Positions 24,801-33,700 of a stretch of DNA of 64,000 nucleotides are shown here, in pieces; positions within the stretch are counted from its first letter, which is position 1; every line of letters begins with the position of its first letter. Under the pieces are notes generated by a model. That model was given only the letters and a program-made list of their open reading frames with translations, was not told where the DNA came from and did not search any database. The translations under genes were made by a program, and so were the position numbers. This DNA is from Manduca sexta (taxonomy: Eukaryota; Arthropoda; Insecta; Lepidoptera; Sphingidae): positions 124,001 to 188,000 of the forward strand of contig NC_051116.1 in assembly GCF_014839805.1 (NCBI RefSeq), written 5' to 3'.

Positions 24801-27800
24801 ATAGCAATTAATATATATTGTTGAATTTTTATTCAATTCACACCCCATGCCTTATATCCTCTAAGAGGTAGACGGAGGGGGAATAGGTGCCCTTACCACC
24901 GTGTGTATCACACCATGGGACGGATTCCATGATGTGTCAGTGATTTTGTACCAATATTCTAAAAATCTATTTCATTACGTACATATATTTTGCGAAATAC
25001 TCAAATAACAATGTAATTAATATCTCTATTATAATAAACAAGCTCAAAATAACAGTAAATTAACTTATTAAAAATGTATCTTATTTAATTAATAGTTCAT
25101 TAAAATTTAATTAAAGTAAGCGAAATTGCTCTCTATTTCATTCAGAAAACCAAATTACTCTAATTCAGTCTTTTATCAAAACGTCAGTGAGTTAGCCTAA
25201 ATAAAAGATAAGGTTTAATTTATAAAGCTCATCAAATTAAGCATGGATATAAAACACAAGCAGTATACAGATGGGTCAATTTTGACCCAAGCTTGAGTAA
25301 CCGCCAATTACATCTACAATTATATAGATTGTCTAAGAAATAAACTTCAAATATCTCTAAAATACACACAAAATCACTAACTCAAATTACATCAAAATAA
25401 GACCCAATATACAATGACATAAGATGACTTTTATGACATAAAATTCTAAAGTGTAATTCATTAAAATGCAGCCAATTTAGGGGTCACTTCTGACCCGGCC
25501 AGCGGTCAAACACGGCATTACAATGTAGAATCAGCAGAGATTTTCTTAATAAATACAGTTTACGGTATCGTCTACCCTCGGACCGTTTATTCGTGTCACG
25601 TACGCTTTAATGTTGGGCCGTAGGGTAAGCGAGTTGTGACGCGGTAGCGGGAGCGGATGAAGGAATGAAAAATTGCTTAAATTCACTATTTTATGGGAGG
25701 TTATTGATGATTAGTGCAGACAGCTTGAGCTTGAAATAATTTTAGTACGACCAAGATGTAGTTTAAGGTGTAATTTTTCATAAATTTGAGTTTTGTGTCT
25801 GCGATTTGTCTACTTTATACCATTTAATTAACAATTACCCTCGAGCCATTCATCAATCTATAGTCATGTCGTGGATAATTAATTATTTTAATCTGTTATG
25901 TTTTTCTGTAGTTTTCGAAATAAAGAAAATCTATCTATATATATAAAAATGAATCCCTATTTCCCTTGGTCACGCATCACGCGTGAACGGCTGACCAATT
26001 TCACTATTTTTTTTGTTGTGTTTGTTATTGTCAGGAGAAGGTTCTTATGAAAGAATTTTTTTTTTTATATAACTGTCAATTGTTTGAAATAACTGTCAGC
26101 GATTGACAAAATGCGTTAGTTTATTTCTTTATCTCTGTTTTGTACTGTATTTATTTTCTTATATTTGGAATTTTAATATTTTTATACATTCATAATATTC
26201 TTATTCTGAATTTACGTATGTGTTTTCGATTATTTTGTATTGCCATTGCTTTATTTACCGCTCAACAGTCATAGATAATATTAGACCCATAAAAATTTAC
26301 CGTAACTTTTCCTACTTTCAACTTTGACATTATGCAAAATCATCGTCTGCCAACGATGGAGCCACAATTTAAAAATTGAATTGAATTGAATTGACAAAAT
26401 GCGCGCTGCAAATTCCTAGTTAAGACGGACAACGTCTGTTGGGTCAGCAGTAATAAATAAAGTAACAGTTCCACTGCTGACACAGGCCAGCCTCAAGCCT
26501 TCCAGATCAAACTGTTAGCCTGCACGCAGCAGGTTCCTGTGACCTTTAGCATTAGATAAAAATGATCTCTCGCTGTTTCTAAGGCCGTACGTTAATAATC
26601 AACATTCACATGACACCCGTATCGCAACATGTGTGTAATTTCCAGCCGCGCGGTATAGCCGAGTTAACGCCTGTCTTGTTTCGGCTTTAGGGTTGACATT
26701 CGCCGGCGACCTTCGGCTTCGGCGAACTCGGTTTTTTAATTTTAAATCACTAGTTTTCGGCTACGTATTGCTGGAGGTATATTTGTATACATCTGGATAG
26801 TGACTATTATTCTATTTGTAATAAGGTACACCAACAGCAATATATATCATTCATTAGAAGAAAAGCAATATGGTACAGCATAGGATATGCTAGAAATTCG
26901 TGAACACAGCATTTACCACTGACAACATATTTATTAAACTCTAAAACATAATAATGAGGATTTAAAAGCCAATTAATGACTATCATACACAAAGTGTTAG
27001 AGCCCGCCATAGTGGGCGACGTGTGTTGCGTTCCAGGATCAGCCTGTTTATCAGGTTCTAATAGGCCGGCATAATTGTGTCGAGGGTAGTCATCTCCGTA
27101 GTAGACACTATCTGGACCCTACTTCACTACCATTAGGTGCAATGGGGCTACTTTACCGTATCCAGATAAAAAAAAACACCGTACGCATGTATACAGAAGG
27201 TGTCGTCCACGTGGTGTTATAGTGGCGGGTATGGTTGATAGTTGCTAAATATTTTCAAATATACTGCCAGGGCACGAAAGCCTAGTTGCAAATGGAACGG
27301 AGAAGAAGGTCCGCAGGTTCAAAACCCAAGACCTCTAACTTTTGAAGTTAAATGTATTATTTATGCGAGGAAACCTTTATACCTGAAAATTCTTTATAAG
27401 AATTTCGAAGGTGTGTGAAGTCTCCAATCCGCACTACAGCGTGGTGGACCAAGGCCTAATCCCTCTCAGTAGTAGAGGAGGCCCGTGCAGCAGTGGGACA
27501 GTACATAATACAGAGCTTTTATTATTCTACTAGTGCCATCTAGTAAATTCTCAAAAACAGACACTCATCACCGCAAATTAAACATCCAAATACCACCTAA
27601 TCTAGGTTAACCGCAAGCAAACGCTTTGTTGATTCCAGATAAACATAAACACTAGATTGAGACGTACATCTACACCTCTAGTCATGACCGCAAAAGCCAT
27701 CCGTGGTTTTGGTGGGCATCATTAAACGAGGATTAGCAAGAGAAGTTACTGAAGTCGACTTTGACAATTTATAGAAGTTTAAGCAGCGAATACAAATACC

Positions 27801-28195
27801 ACTAGATATCCATTTATTCAAACCATGAAACAAAATTATAAGGAAAAGAAAGAAATATTAATAAAAGAGCGACGATAGCTTAGAGTGGGACAGACTATCG
27901 ATAGGAAAGTCCGCAGGTTCAAAACCAGGGCCACACATCTATTACTTTTCTAAAGTTCTGTGTGTATTTTTTTGTGAATGATCGCTTGCTTTAAACGAAG
28001 AAGAACCTCGTGAGGAAACCTGCATACCTGAGATGTTCTCTATAAGAATTTTGAGGGTGTGTGAAGTCTGCAAATCTGAATTAGGCCGGTGTGGCGAATT
28101 GAGACCTATTTTTCTGATTTTATCGAGTTTTATATTATAACTGTTTCCCGACGTTTCGAAGACTGCAGTCTTTATGGTCACGGACTAAGGTGTTG
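12820..28195 (-). CDS. sns/hbs: nephrin-like receptor, copy A: partial gene span, E1 to E12b, both ends cut by gaps
   Basis: This is the minus-strand counterpart of copy B, with exons E1 to E12b at collinear positions and introns matching over long stretches. It ends at 12820, just 3' of E12b, and continues to 28195, about 4 kb beyond E1 into the upstream intron. It has frame-breaking indels in E1 (-1) and E3 (+1). It also carries insertions absent from copy B: an RTE fragment in the E10-E11 intron and a SINE pair in the E11-E12a intron. It is most likely an alternative haplotype of the same gene rather than a second gene. Confidence 0.85.
13080..13250 (-). CDS. sns/hbs: copy A exon E12b (alternative transmembrane exon b)
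   Basis: 171 nt, same length and translation as copy B E12b, with the cacccag acceptor and AAAG|gtattt donor conserved. The next exon (E13) is lost in the gap at 12820. Confidence 0.85.
14101..14265 (-). CDS. sns/hbs: copy A exon E12a (alternative transmembrane exon a)
   Basis: 165 nt, encoding the same transmembrane segment as copy B E12a, with the same weak AGAG|gtttgg donor. Its preservation here shows that the second transmembrane exon is not peculiar to copy B. Confidence 0.8.
14387..14618 (-). repeat. S1 SINE, minus half of an inverted pair (copy A only)
   Basis: S1 head and body on the minus strand, lacking the 3' tail. Together with 14628-14756 it forms a head-to-head arrangement inside the E11-E12a intron of copy A. 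At the matching place in copy B (about 39830) there is no SINE. Confidence 0.82.
14628..14756 (+). repeat. S1 SINE 3' part, plus half of an inverted pair (copy A only)
   Basis: Starts at CCAATCCGCACTAGGCCAGC and runs to the ATACAGGGCTGATATTATTA tail. It lies about 10 bp after the minus-oriented piece. Confidence 0.82.
14970..15295 (-). repeat. full-length S1 SINE with 12-bp target-site duplication (copy A)
   Basis: Flanked by ATTGAATCTATA at 14958-14969 and 15296-15307. It holds A box, B box and tail, and corresponds exactly to the insertion at 39274-39598 in copy B, so it predates the split of the two haplotypes. Confidence 0.9.
15929..16098 (-). CDS. sns/hbs: copy A exon E11 (FN3, second half)
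   Basis: 170 nt, collinear with copy B E11; the same ATTFTIGGLEKST motif and splice sites. Confidence 0.9.
16306..16497 (-). mobile_element. 3' end of an RTE-type LINE, with 12-bp target-site duplication (copy A only)
   Basis: On the minus strand it encodes the C-terminus of a non-LTR retrotransposon polyprotein: RWTDDLVRVAGVRWMRAAQN, then SLWRSMGEAYVQQWT and a stop, followed by a GATGATGAT tail. It is flanked by CTTTGTAATTAT at 16294-16305 and 16498-16509. Copy B at about 38260-38290 has the uninterrupted target. It is dead on arrival (5'-truncated). Confidence 0.9.
16548..16677 (-). repeat. interspersed repeat (family Y), copy A
   Basis: Same sequence as 38090-38223 (copy B, plus) and a related copy at 56188-56330. 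Shared phrases are GACGAGCTTGCC and AACACCTTGAATTACAAAGT (or close variants). Class unknown. Confidence 0.7.
16726..16834 (-). CDS. sns/hbs: copy A exon E10 (FN3, first half)
   Basis: 109 nt with the TLEWVPGFDGGL motif. It is separated from E11 by an intron that carries an RTE fragment missing from copy B. Confidence 0.9.
16968..17612. repeat. cluster of interspersed repeat family Z (copy A)
   Basis: Two pieces in opposite orientations contain variants of CTGATGGTTAGTAGAGTG and GACTGACGAGAGATGA, and TGTGTCGACTGGCAATCG. Related copies lie at 14855-14945, 26995-27178, 37180-37400, 37490-37795, 39640-39750 and 55748-55945. The full form contains AATTGTGTCGAC and GGCGGATTTTAA-like phrases. Class unknown. 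Confidence 0.65.
18648..18828 (-). repeat. Helitron-like element (family H2), copy A, next to the E9 donor
   Basis: Minus-strand element from CATATTATAAAACAAAG to CGCGAGCAAAAGCT, beginning a few bases past the E9 5' splice site. Allelic to 35966-36150. Confidence 0.78.
18833..19068 (-). CDS. sns/hbs: copy A exon E9 (membrane-proximal Ig)
   Basis: 236 nt, intact, with NFTWSKTG and YGSYECGARNDLGF. As in copy B, a Helitron-like repeat starts a few bases after the donor. Confidence 0.92.
19373..19655 (-). CDS. sns/hbs: copy A exon E8 (Ig-Ig junction exon)
   Basis: 283 nt, intact, translating like copy B E8. The acceptor reads cttgcag here and cttgtag in copy B, a harmless difference. Confidence 0.92.
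19926..20006 (-). CDS. sns/hbs: copy A exon E7
   Basis: 81 nt, intact, encoding the AILSCTATG B-strand of the fourth visible Ig. Confidence 0.88.
20573..20704 (-). CDS. sns/hbs: copy A exon E6
   Basis: 132 nt, intact, with HDAGVYTCEAVNSQG. It differs from copies B and C by synonymous changes in the GAATAN segment. Confidence 0.9.
21144..21302 (-). CDS. sns/hbs: copy A exon E5
   Basis: 159 nt, intact, collinear with copy B E5 (ITYTWTKDGLP). Confidence 0.88.
21680..21844 (-). CDS. sns/hbs: copy A exon E4
   Basis: 165 nt, intact, with NGAIYTCQATNEALQ. Confidence 0.9.
22297..22435 (-). CDS. sns/hbs: copy A exon E3, frameshifted (+1)
   Basis: 139 nt against 138 in copies B and C. An extra base lies near 22393-22400 (plus strand reads caacctcttcagg where copy C reads caacttttcagg), breaking the frame between the PEK/LKPG residues. 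It could be a real allele defect or a consensus error. Confidence 0.85.
23414..23567 (-). CDS. sns/hbs: copy A exon E2
   Basis: 154 nt, intact, with DNQAQYRCEATN. Confidence 0.9.
23972..24107 (-). CDS. sns/hbs: copy A exon E1, frameshifted (-1)
   Basis: 136 nt against 137 in copy B. A G run at about 24007-24010 is four long where copy B has five, breaking the frame in GGNPLATLTW. Homopolymer shortening of this kind is a common assembly error. Confidence 0.85.
24838..24935. repeat. repeat-like segment conserved in all three copies
   Basis: CACACCCCATGCCTTATATC, then CTCTAAGAGGTAGACGG and TATCACACCATGGGACGGAT. The CATGGGACGGA phrase recalls SINE S2, but the rest differs. Allelic segments are 29793-29891 (B) and 54046-54139 (C). 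Confidence 0.45.
25273..25496. promoter_or_regulatory. two GGGTCA/TGACCC palindromes with identical 4-bp spacers (copy A)
   Basis: GGGTCAATTTTGACCC at 25273-25288 and GGGTCACTTCTGACCC at 25481-25496. Both are inverted repeats of a nuclear-receptor-type half site with a 4-bp spacer. Both are conserved in copies B and C. They could be binding sites in the intron upstream of E1, or internal features of an old transposon. Function is inferred, not shown. Confidence 0.35.
25934..26452 (+). mobile_element. non-autonomous Helitron (family H1), interrupted by a nested retroposon (copy A)
   Basis: The 5' end reads TCTATATATATAAAAATGAA, followed by CCTTGGTCACGC and GTGAACGGCTGACC. The 3' end has the GACAACGTCTGTTGGGTCAG hairpin region. 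The inner part is split by an insertion at 26116-26391. A complete uninterrupted relative lies at 59384-59666. Copy C lacks this Helitron at the matching place. Confidence 0.82.
26116..26391 (+). mobile_element. nested retroposon inside the Helitron, 12-bp target-site duplication
   Basis: TGACAAAATGCG occurs at 26104-26115 and 26392-26403. The 276-bp insert has no long frame and ends in a tail of TTGAA repeats (ATTGAATTGAATTGAA), like a LINE/SINE 3' end. It is visible only in copy A because copy B is cut just before this point. Confidence 0.8.
26995..27178 (-). repeat. repeat family Z (copy A upstream intron)
   Basis: Begins CCCGCCATAGTGGGCGACGT and ends in the ACTACCATTAGGTGCAATGG phrase. 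It is allelic to 55748-55945 in copy C, which keeps the CTCTCGTCAGTCGACATTCT part better. Confidence 0.65.
27269..27530 (+). repeat. tRNA-derived SINE (family S1), copy A upstream intron
   Basis: GGTTCAAAACCCAAG (B box) and a recognisable body up to CAGTACATAATACAGAGCTT. Allelic to 56452-56785 in copy C. Confidence 0.8.
27866..28105 (+). repeat. tRNA-derived SINE (family S1), 3'-truncated, copy A
   Basis: Starts GAGCGACGATAGCTTAGAGT (A-box region), has GGTTCAAAACCAGG, and is cut at GGCCGGTGTGGCG, where the fold-back element begins. Allelic to 57107-57345. Confidence 0.78.
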
Positions 28196-28695
28196 NNNNN
28201 NNNNNNNNNNNNNNNNNNNNNNNNNNNNNNNNNNNNNNNNNNNNNNNNNNNNNNNNNNNNNNNNNNNNNNNNNNNNNNNNNNNNNNNNNNNNNNNNNNNN
28301 NNNNNNNNNNNNNNNNNNNNNNNNNNNNNNNNNNNNNNNNNNNNNNNNNNNNNNNNNNNNNNNNNNNNNNNNNNNNNNNNNNNNNNNNNNNNNNNNNNNN
28401 NNNNNNNNNNNNNNNNNNNNNNNNNNNNNNNNNNNNNNNNNNNNNNNNNNNNNNNNNNNNNNNNNNNNNNNNNNNNNNNNNNNNNNNNNNNNNNNNNNNN
28501 NNNNNNNNNNNNNNNNNNNNNNNNNNNNNNNNNNNNNNNNNNNNNNNNNNNNNNNNNNNNNNNNNNNNNNNNNNNNNNNNNNNNNNNNNNNNNNNNNNNN
28601 NNNNNNNNNNNNNNNNNNNNNNNNNNNNNNNNNNNNNNNNNNNNNNNNNNNNNNNNNNNNNNNNNNNNNNNNNNNNNNNNNNNNNNNNNNNNNNN
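28196..28695. other. assembly gap (500 N)
   Basis: Exactly 500 N between copy A (minus) and copy B (plus). Copy B starts inside a Helitron at a point matching copy A about 26023, so about 2.2 kb at the right end of copy A (26023-28195) has no counterpart in copy B. The two flanks are inverted versions of the same locus rather than adjacent DNA. Confidence 0.98.
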
Positions 28696-28792
28696 AAACA
28701 CAACAAAAAAAATAGTGAAATTGGTCCAGCCGTTCACGCGTGATGGCGTGACCAAGGGAAATAGGGATTCATTTTTATATATATAGATAGAT
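28696..28792 (-). mobile_element. Helitron (family H1) 5' end, truncated by the gap (copy B)
   Basis: Allelic to the start of 25934-26452: GCCGTTCACGCGTGATGGCG, then the TTTTTATATATATAGA terminus. The assembled copy begins inside the element. Confidence 0.82.
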
Positions 28793-29229
28793 TTTCTTTA
28801 TTTCGAAAACTACAGAAAAAACATAACAGATTAAAATAATTAATTATCCACGACATGACTATAGATTGATGAATGGCTCGAGGGTAATTGTTAATACCTA
28901 AATGGTATAAAGTAAGACAAATCGCAGACACAAAACTCAAATTTATGAAAAATTACACCTTAAACTACATCTTGGTCGTACTAAAATTATTTCAAGCTCA
29001 AGCTGTCTGCACTAATCATCAATAACCTCCCATAAAATAGTGAATTTAAGCAATTTTTCATTCCTTCATCCGCTCCCGCTACCGCGTCACAACTCGCTTA
29101 CCCTACGGCCCAACATTAAAGCGTACGTGACACGAATAAACGGTCCGAGGGTAGACGATACCGTAAACTGTATTTATTAAGAAAATCTCTGCTGATTCTA
29201 CATTGTAATGCCGTGTTTGACCGCTGGCC

Positions 29230-29453
29230 GGGTCAGAAGTGACCCCTAAATTGGCTGCATTTTAATGAATTACACTTTAGAATTTTATGTCATAAAAGTC
29301 ATCTTATGTCATTGTATATTGGGTCTTATTTTGATGTAATTTGAGTTAGTGATTTTGTGTGTATTTTAGAGATATTTGAAGTTTATTTCTTAGACAATCT
29401 ATATAATTGTAGATGTAATTGGTGGTTACTCAAGCTTGGGTCAAAATTGACCC
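29230..29453. promoter_or_regulatory. two GGGTCA/TGACCC palindromes (copy B)
   Basis: The same pair as in copy A, inverted: 29230-29245 and 29438-29453. Confidence 0.35.
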
Positions 29454-30622
29454 ATCTGTATACTACTTGTGTTTTATATCCATGCTTAATTTGATGAGCT
29501 TTATAAATTAAACCTTATCTTTTATTTAGGCTAACTCACTGACGTTTTGATAAAAGACTGAATTAGAGTAATTTGGTTTTCTGAATGAAATAGAGAGCAA
29601 TTTCGCTTACTTTAATTAAATTTTAATGAACTATTAATTAAATAAGATACATTTTTAATAAGTTAATTTACTGTTATTTTGAGCTTGTTTATTATAATAG
29701 AGATATTAATTACATTGTTATTTGAGTATTTCGCAAAATATATGTACGTAATGAAATAGATTTTTTTAGAATATTGGTACAAAATCACTGACACATCATG
29801 GAATCCGTCCCATGGTGTGATACACACGGTGGTAAGGGCACCTATTCCCCCTCCGTCTACCTCTTAGAGGATATAAGGCATGGGGTGTGAATTGAATAAA
29901 AATTCAACAATATATATTAATTGCTATACAAATCATACACTGTGTTCCTAATTTGACCCGGATAAAAAAAAAAACAAAAGTAAAAAACTAAAGAAATATA
30001 AAATATAATAACAAAACCATTATTCATACCAAAGTTAAACGCAGTCGAAATTACTCCGCCGATTTTGCCGAAAAAAAATTAAACAAAAGTAAAATGGCGG
30101 CCATAAAGTAGATAGCGGGATGCTTAACCTCAAACGAGGGGTGTCTGCGCTTCGCTGCTTGTTTTAGACTAGAAAAACTGTGGAGTGGTGTTCAAATATT
30201 TTTATTTTAAAATACTTCGAAGGGTGTGAAGATTTTTTGATTTTAATTTGTCGTATGTTTTCTTAAGCGAAACGCATTAATCGCTGAACGTATTTGGATG
30301 AACTTTGATAAACAAATAGACTATGTCCTGAATTACCAAACTTTTAACCCACAAAAGTGAACTATGTATAAAACCCCTGGATAGGTCTTCAACTTAAGTG
30401 ATGCTGCGAAACAATAACTTTAAAAAATTATCTTAATTACAAATGAAACCGATTTTGCCTGTGATGGATTTTAAAATACTTTTGTATAATTTTTTCTAGC
30501 ATATTTTCCCCTAGACTGGATTCTCTAGAGGAGAAATGACATTCAGGCAGCTGTCTGTACCTAATTACTGGATGACGGTTTATTTTGACACAAAAACAAT
30601 ATAAACCTCTGTTTACCCCCAG

Positions 30623-30759
30623 ATCCCCCCGATGCTCCGATGATCACCGGGTACATACCAGGAACGACTCTATCAGCTGGCACGGTGCAGAAGCTGTCCT
30701 GCATCTCCACCGGAGGAAACCCCCTGGCCACTCTCACGTGGTTCAAGAATGATAAGAAG
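30623..30759 (+). CDS. sns/hbs: copy B exon E1 (Ig domain, first half)
   Basis: The acceptor follows a pyrimidine-rich tract ending in cag and enters in phase 1. The donor is AAG|gtaagc in phase 0. It encodes the N-terminal half of an Ig domain with the first cysteine (KLSC) and the core tryptophan (ATLTWFKNDKK). Entry in phase 1 with no start codon or signal peptide shows that coding exons lie further upstream, outside the assembled copy. Confidence 0.9.
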
Positions 30760-33700
30760 GTAAGCTATTCCCTTTTTATACGAGCACGTGGAAGTCACTC
30801 TATACGCGAACTGAAGGGGCCAGGTACATTACCAAGAAATATCACGGAATAATAGTCCTTCGACCGTCGACACAATGCCGGTCTGTTAAAAACTGGACAC
30901 CGGGTGATTAAGGAACGCGACACACGAGGGCTATTCCAGTATTACGCCACCAACATATTCTACCAGCTCTGCTACCAGAATTCAGTTCTTCACGTCCCGT
31001 ACGAAGGTTCAACCTCACACTCGCTCCTGAGCTCTCATACACTCCCATCAGCTCGTCGCTCCACCGCCCGCGTGTCACACCACGCTCCCTGTACGTNGTC
31101 ACACTCCCTGAGCCCTCATATCCTATGTAAGCTCCGCGCTTCTAAACTCTTTCTTTTTCACCAGATACATTCAGTAACGAAGACTACGGAGAAGTCAGTG
31201 TCTGCAGAGATCTCTATCCTGACGAACGTGACTGACAACCAAGCGCAGTACAGATGCGAAGCCACCAACAGCGCCACTGAGATCCCACTCTTCGAAAAAG
31301 TCACTTTGAACGTTCATTGTAAGTTTTTAACAGTATTTACTGGGATTGAGGATTGAATTCTGACTTAAATACTGTAATTCAAATGAATTAATGAACATCA
31401 AAAGTTTATCAGTAGTTAAGAAAACTTCACTTATCTGGGAATTATCAAAAAAGTCAGTCGAATGTCTTTAAGAAAATCATTAAGTCATATTATAGCTTTA
31501 GGAATATGAATTAAATATTGTGTTAAGTAATTTGAGGACTTGGTCGAAAGCGTTTCACTGCGCGTCAATGCGTCATAGCGTCGCGTAATGTACTATCAAA
31601 CACTACATGCCAGAGCACACAGTATTCCAATACGACGTTAACATCTGTTTGTACTTTTATTAATCATCACATTCACTTTAGAGCGATCACAGCAAAATCT
31701 TACTTACTTGAACTAAAAATGCTTCGGTCACCAAGTTATGTTTCGATCTTTCTTTTTCTGCACATCGGTAAACGATTCGGATTTAATAACCAAAAAAAAA
31801 GCAGGAAGGTCTGACTAGATAGAATGGCGAATTTCACTTTGAGCAACCATAATATTCCACTTTACGTTAAGCCCTGAAAAAGGTCTTAAAATAAAATATG
31901 ACGTAAAGAAATTGCAGTTTTAATCCTCACTAATTTGCACAGTTTTGGGGTTAGTTAAATATTTTACGGGTCTACATTCCGCTAGTAGTTAATGTAAAAT
32001 TATACTGTACAAAAAGATTATTTTAAAACTGGCTTTTGTGGTTCAAATTCTAAAATTCAAAGAGAGTTGATTGCCAGTTGTACTCGCTATATCAGATTGC
32101 TATATTAAAGAAGTAATCCCACAGAGGCTAACCAGTTGTCATACATTAGTACTATGAAACTGCTTCAGCGATATTAGCAACAGTCCGTTTCGGCGTAGTC
32201 TTTCTTTGAAACTGGTTTCCAATGTCTTTAGCCTAATTATTTTTAAAACAAGTATGATCAAACCTCTTTTGGCGCAATAAACCTAGATCTAAAAACAATA
32301 AGGTCTCTAATAAAAAAATCTAAAAATAACTTTAATTTCCCAATAGTCGCCCCAGAAGCAGTGAAAGTGAGAGCAGAACCTGAAAAGTTGAAACCGGGAA
32401 TCGAAGCCACACTGTACTGCGATGCAGCCTCTAGTAACCCACCAGCCGCCTTATCCTGGTGGCGGGATGGTATACCTGTGCAAGGTAAGTATTCTATCGT
32501 AAATAAAGCTTTATCTCCATCAATAGAAAGCTTTATTTTGATTAACATAACTTTATAAAAATTCTCAACGATATCCAAAATTTTGATAATGAAACTGGTT
32601 AACAGAAAACGTATTCTTTGACACTCGTGTGCTGAAGTGGTGAAAAATAGTTTTAATTCTTTAGTAGATAATAAAATTAACCCTTTATTTCATAGTTAAT
32701 GATCTGTAAGCTTACATGGCACAATAAATGAATACTTAAATGAACTGGCAATAAAATCCAATATCAGGAATCACACCCTGAGTGCGCATATTTTCTTAAT
32801 AAAGTCCCTACTTGCATACTAATAAATGCAATTGCAACACTAGATAAAATCAACCTTTTATATTTCCTGCAAACTATAACGTATTTTCTACTAACTGCCA
32901 CAACCTTCCTTAAATAAAGCTCATATCCTCTAACAGGTCTACCAATGCAGCTCAAGAAAGGTCTTCACGGAGGAACAGTGTCAACAATAGAACTCAAGCT
33001 GAAGATCACCAAAGACATGAACGGTGCGATCTACACCTGCCAAGCCACGAACGAAGCGCTACAGAGAAGCGTCCACGATGCTATGGCGTTGAAAGTTCTT
33101 TGTGAGTAATAGTAATATTATTAATGGTGAAAGCTGTAGTGTTTTTTTTTGGTGCAAACCTAGTAAATGTTTATGAATAGCCTTATTATTTTTAAATATC
33201 TCTCTATCTTCTAGTTCATTAAGTTATTGCCTCCTCAGACTATAAATATACTCTTCTAACAACTTCTGACTAGGAAACCCTGGGTTATAATCCCAGGCCC
33301 GAAACACAGTTTAGGTTTTTCTAACACGAATTGAATCCTGTAAAGAGAGTTGAAGTAAGCTGAACAACCAGTTTTAAACATCAAACAAAATTCTTTTGGT
33401 AACATAATTTTTTTTCTTCTCTTTTTTTAAAGGTTTAACGTTGCTCTCAATTTAAACCATATTTTAACCAAACTATTCATTTCAGACGCGCCAATATTCG
33501 ACGAAGCAACGCCCTACACAACAGTTGGAGTAGAAAACGAACCGCTAATCGTAGTATTACGAGCTGATGGCAACCCTGGAAGCATCACTTACACTTGGAC
33601 CAAGGACGGACTCCCCATCACACAGTCTTCTTATAGCAGCGGTAGTAAGTTATTGATTTGCATCATTTTCATAATCTTTAAGTTTAACATCAATGTTAGT

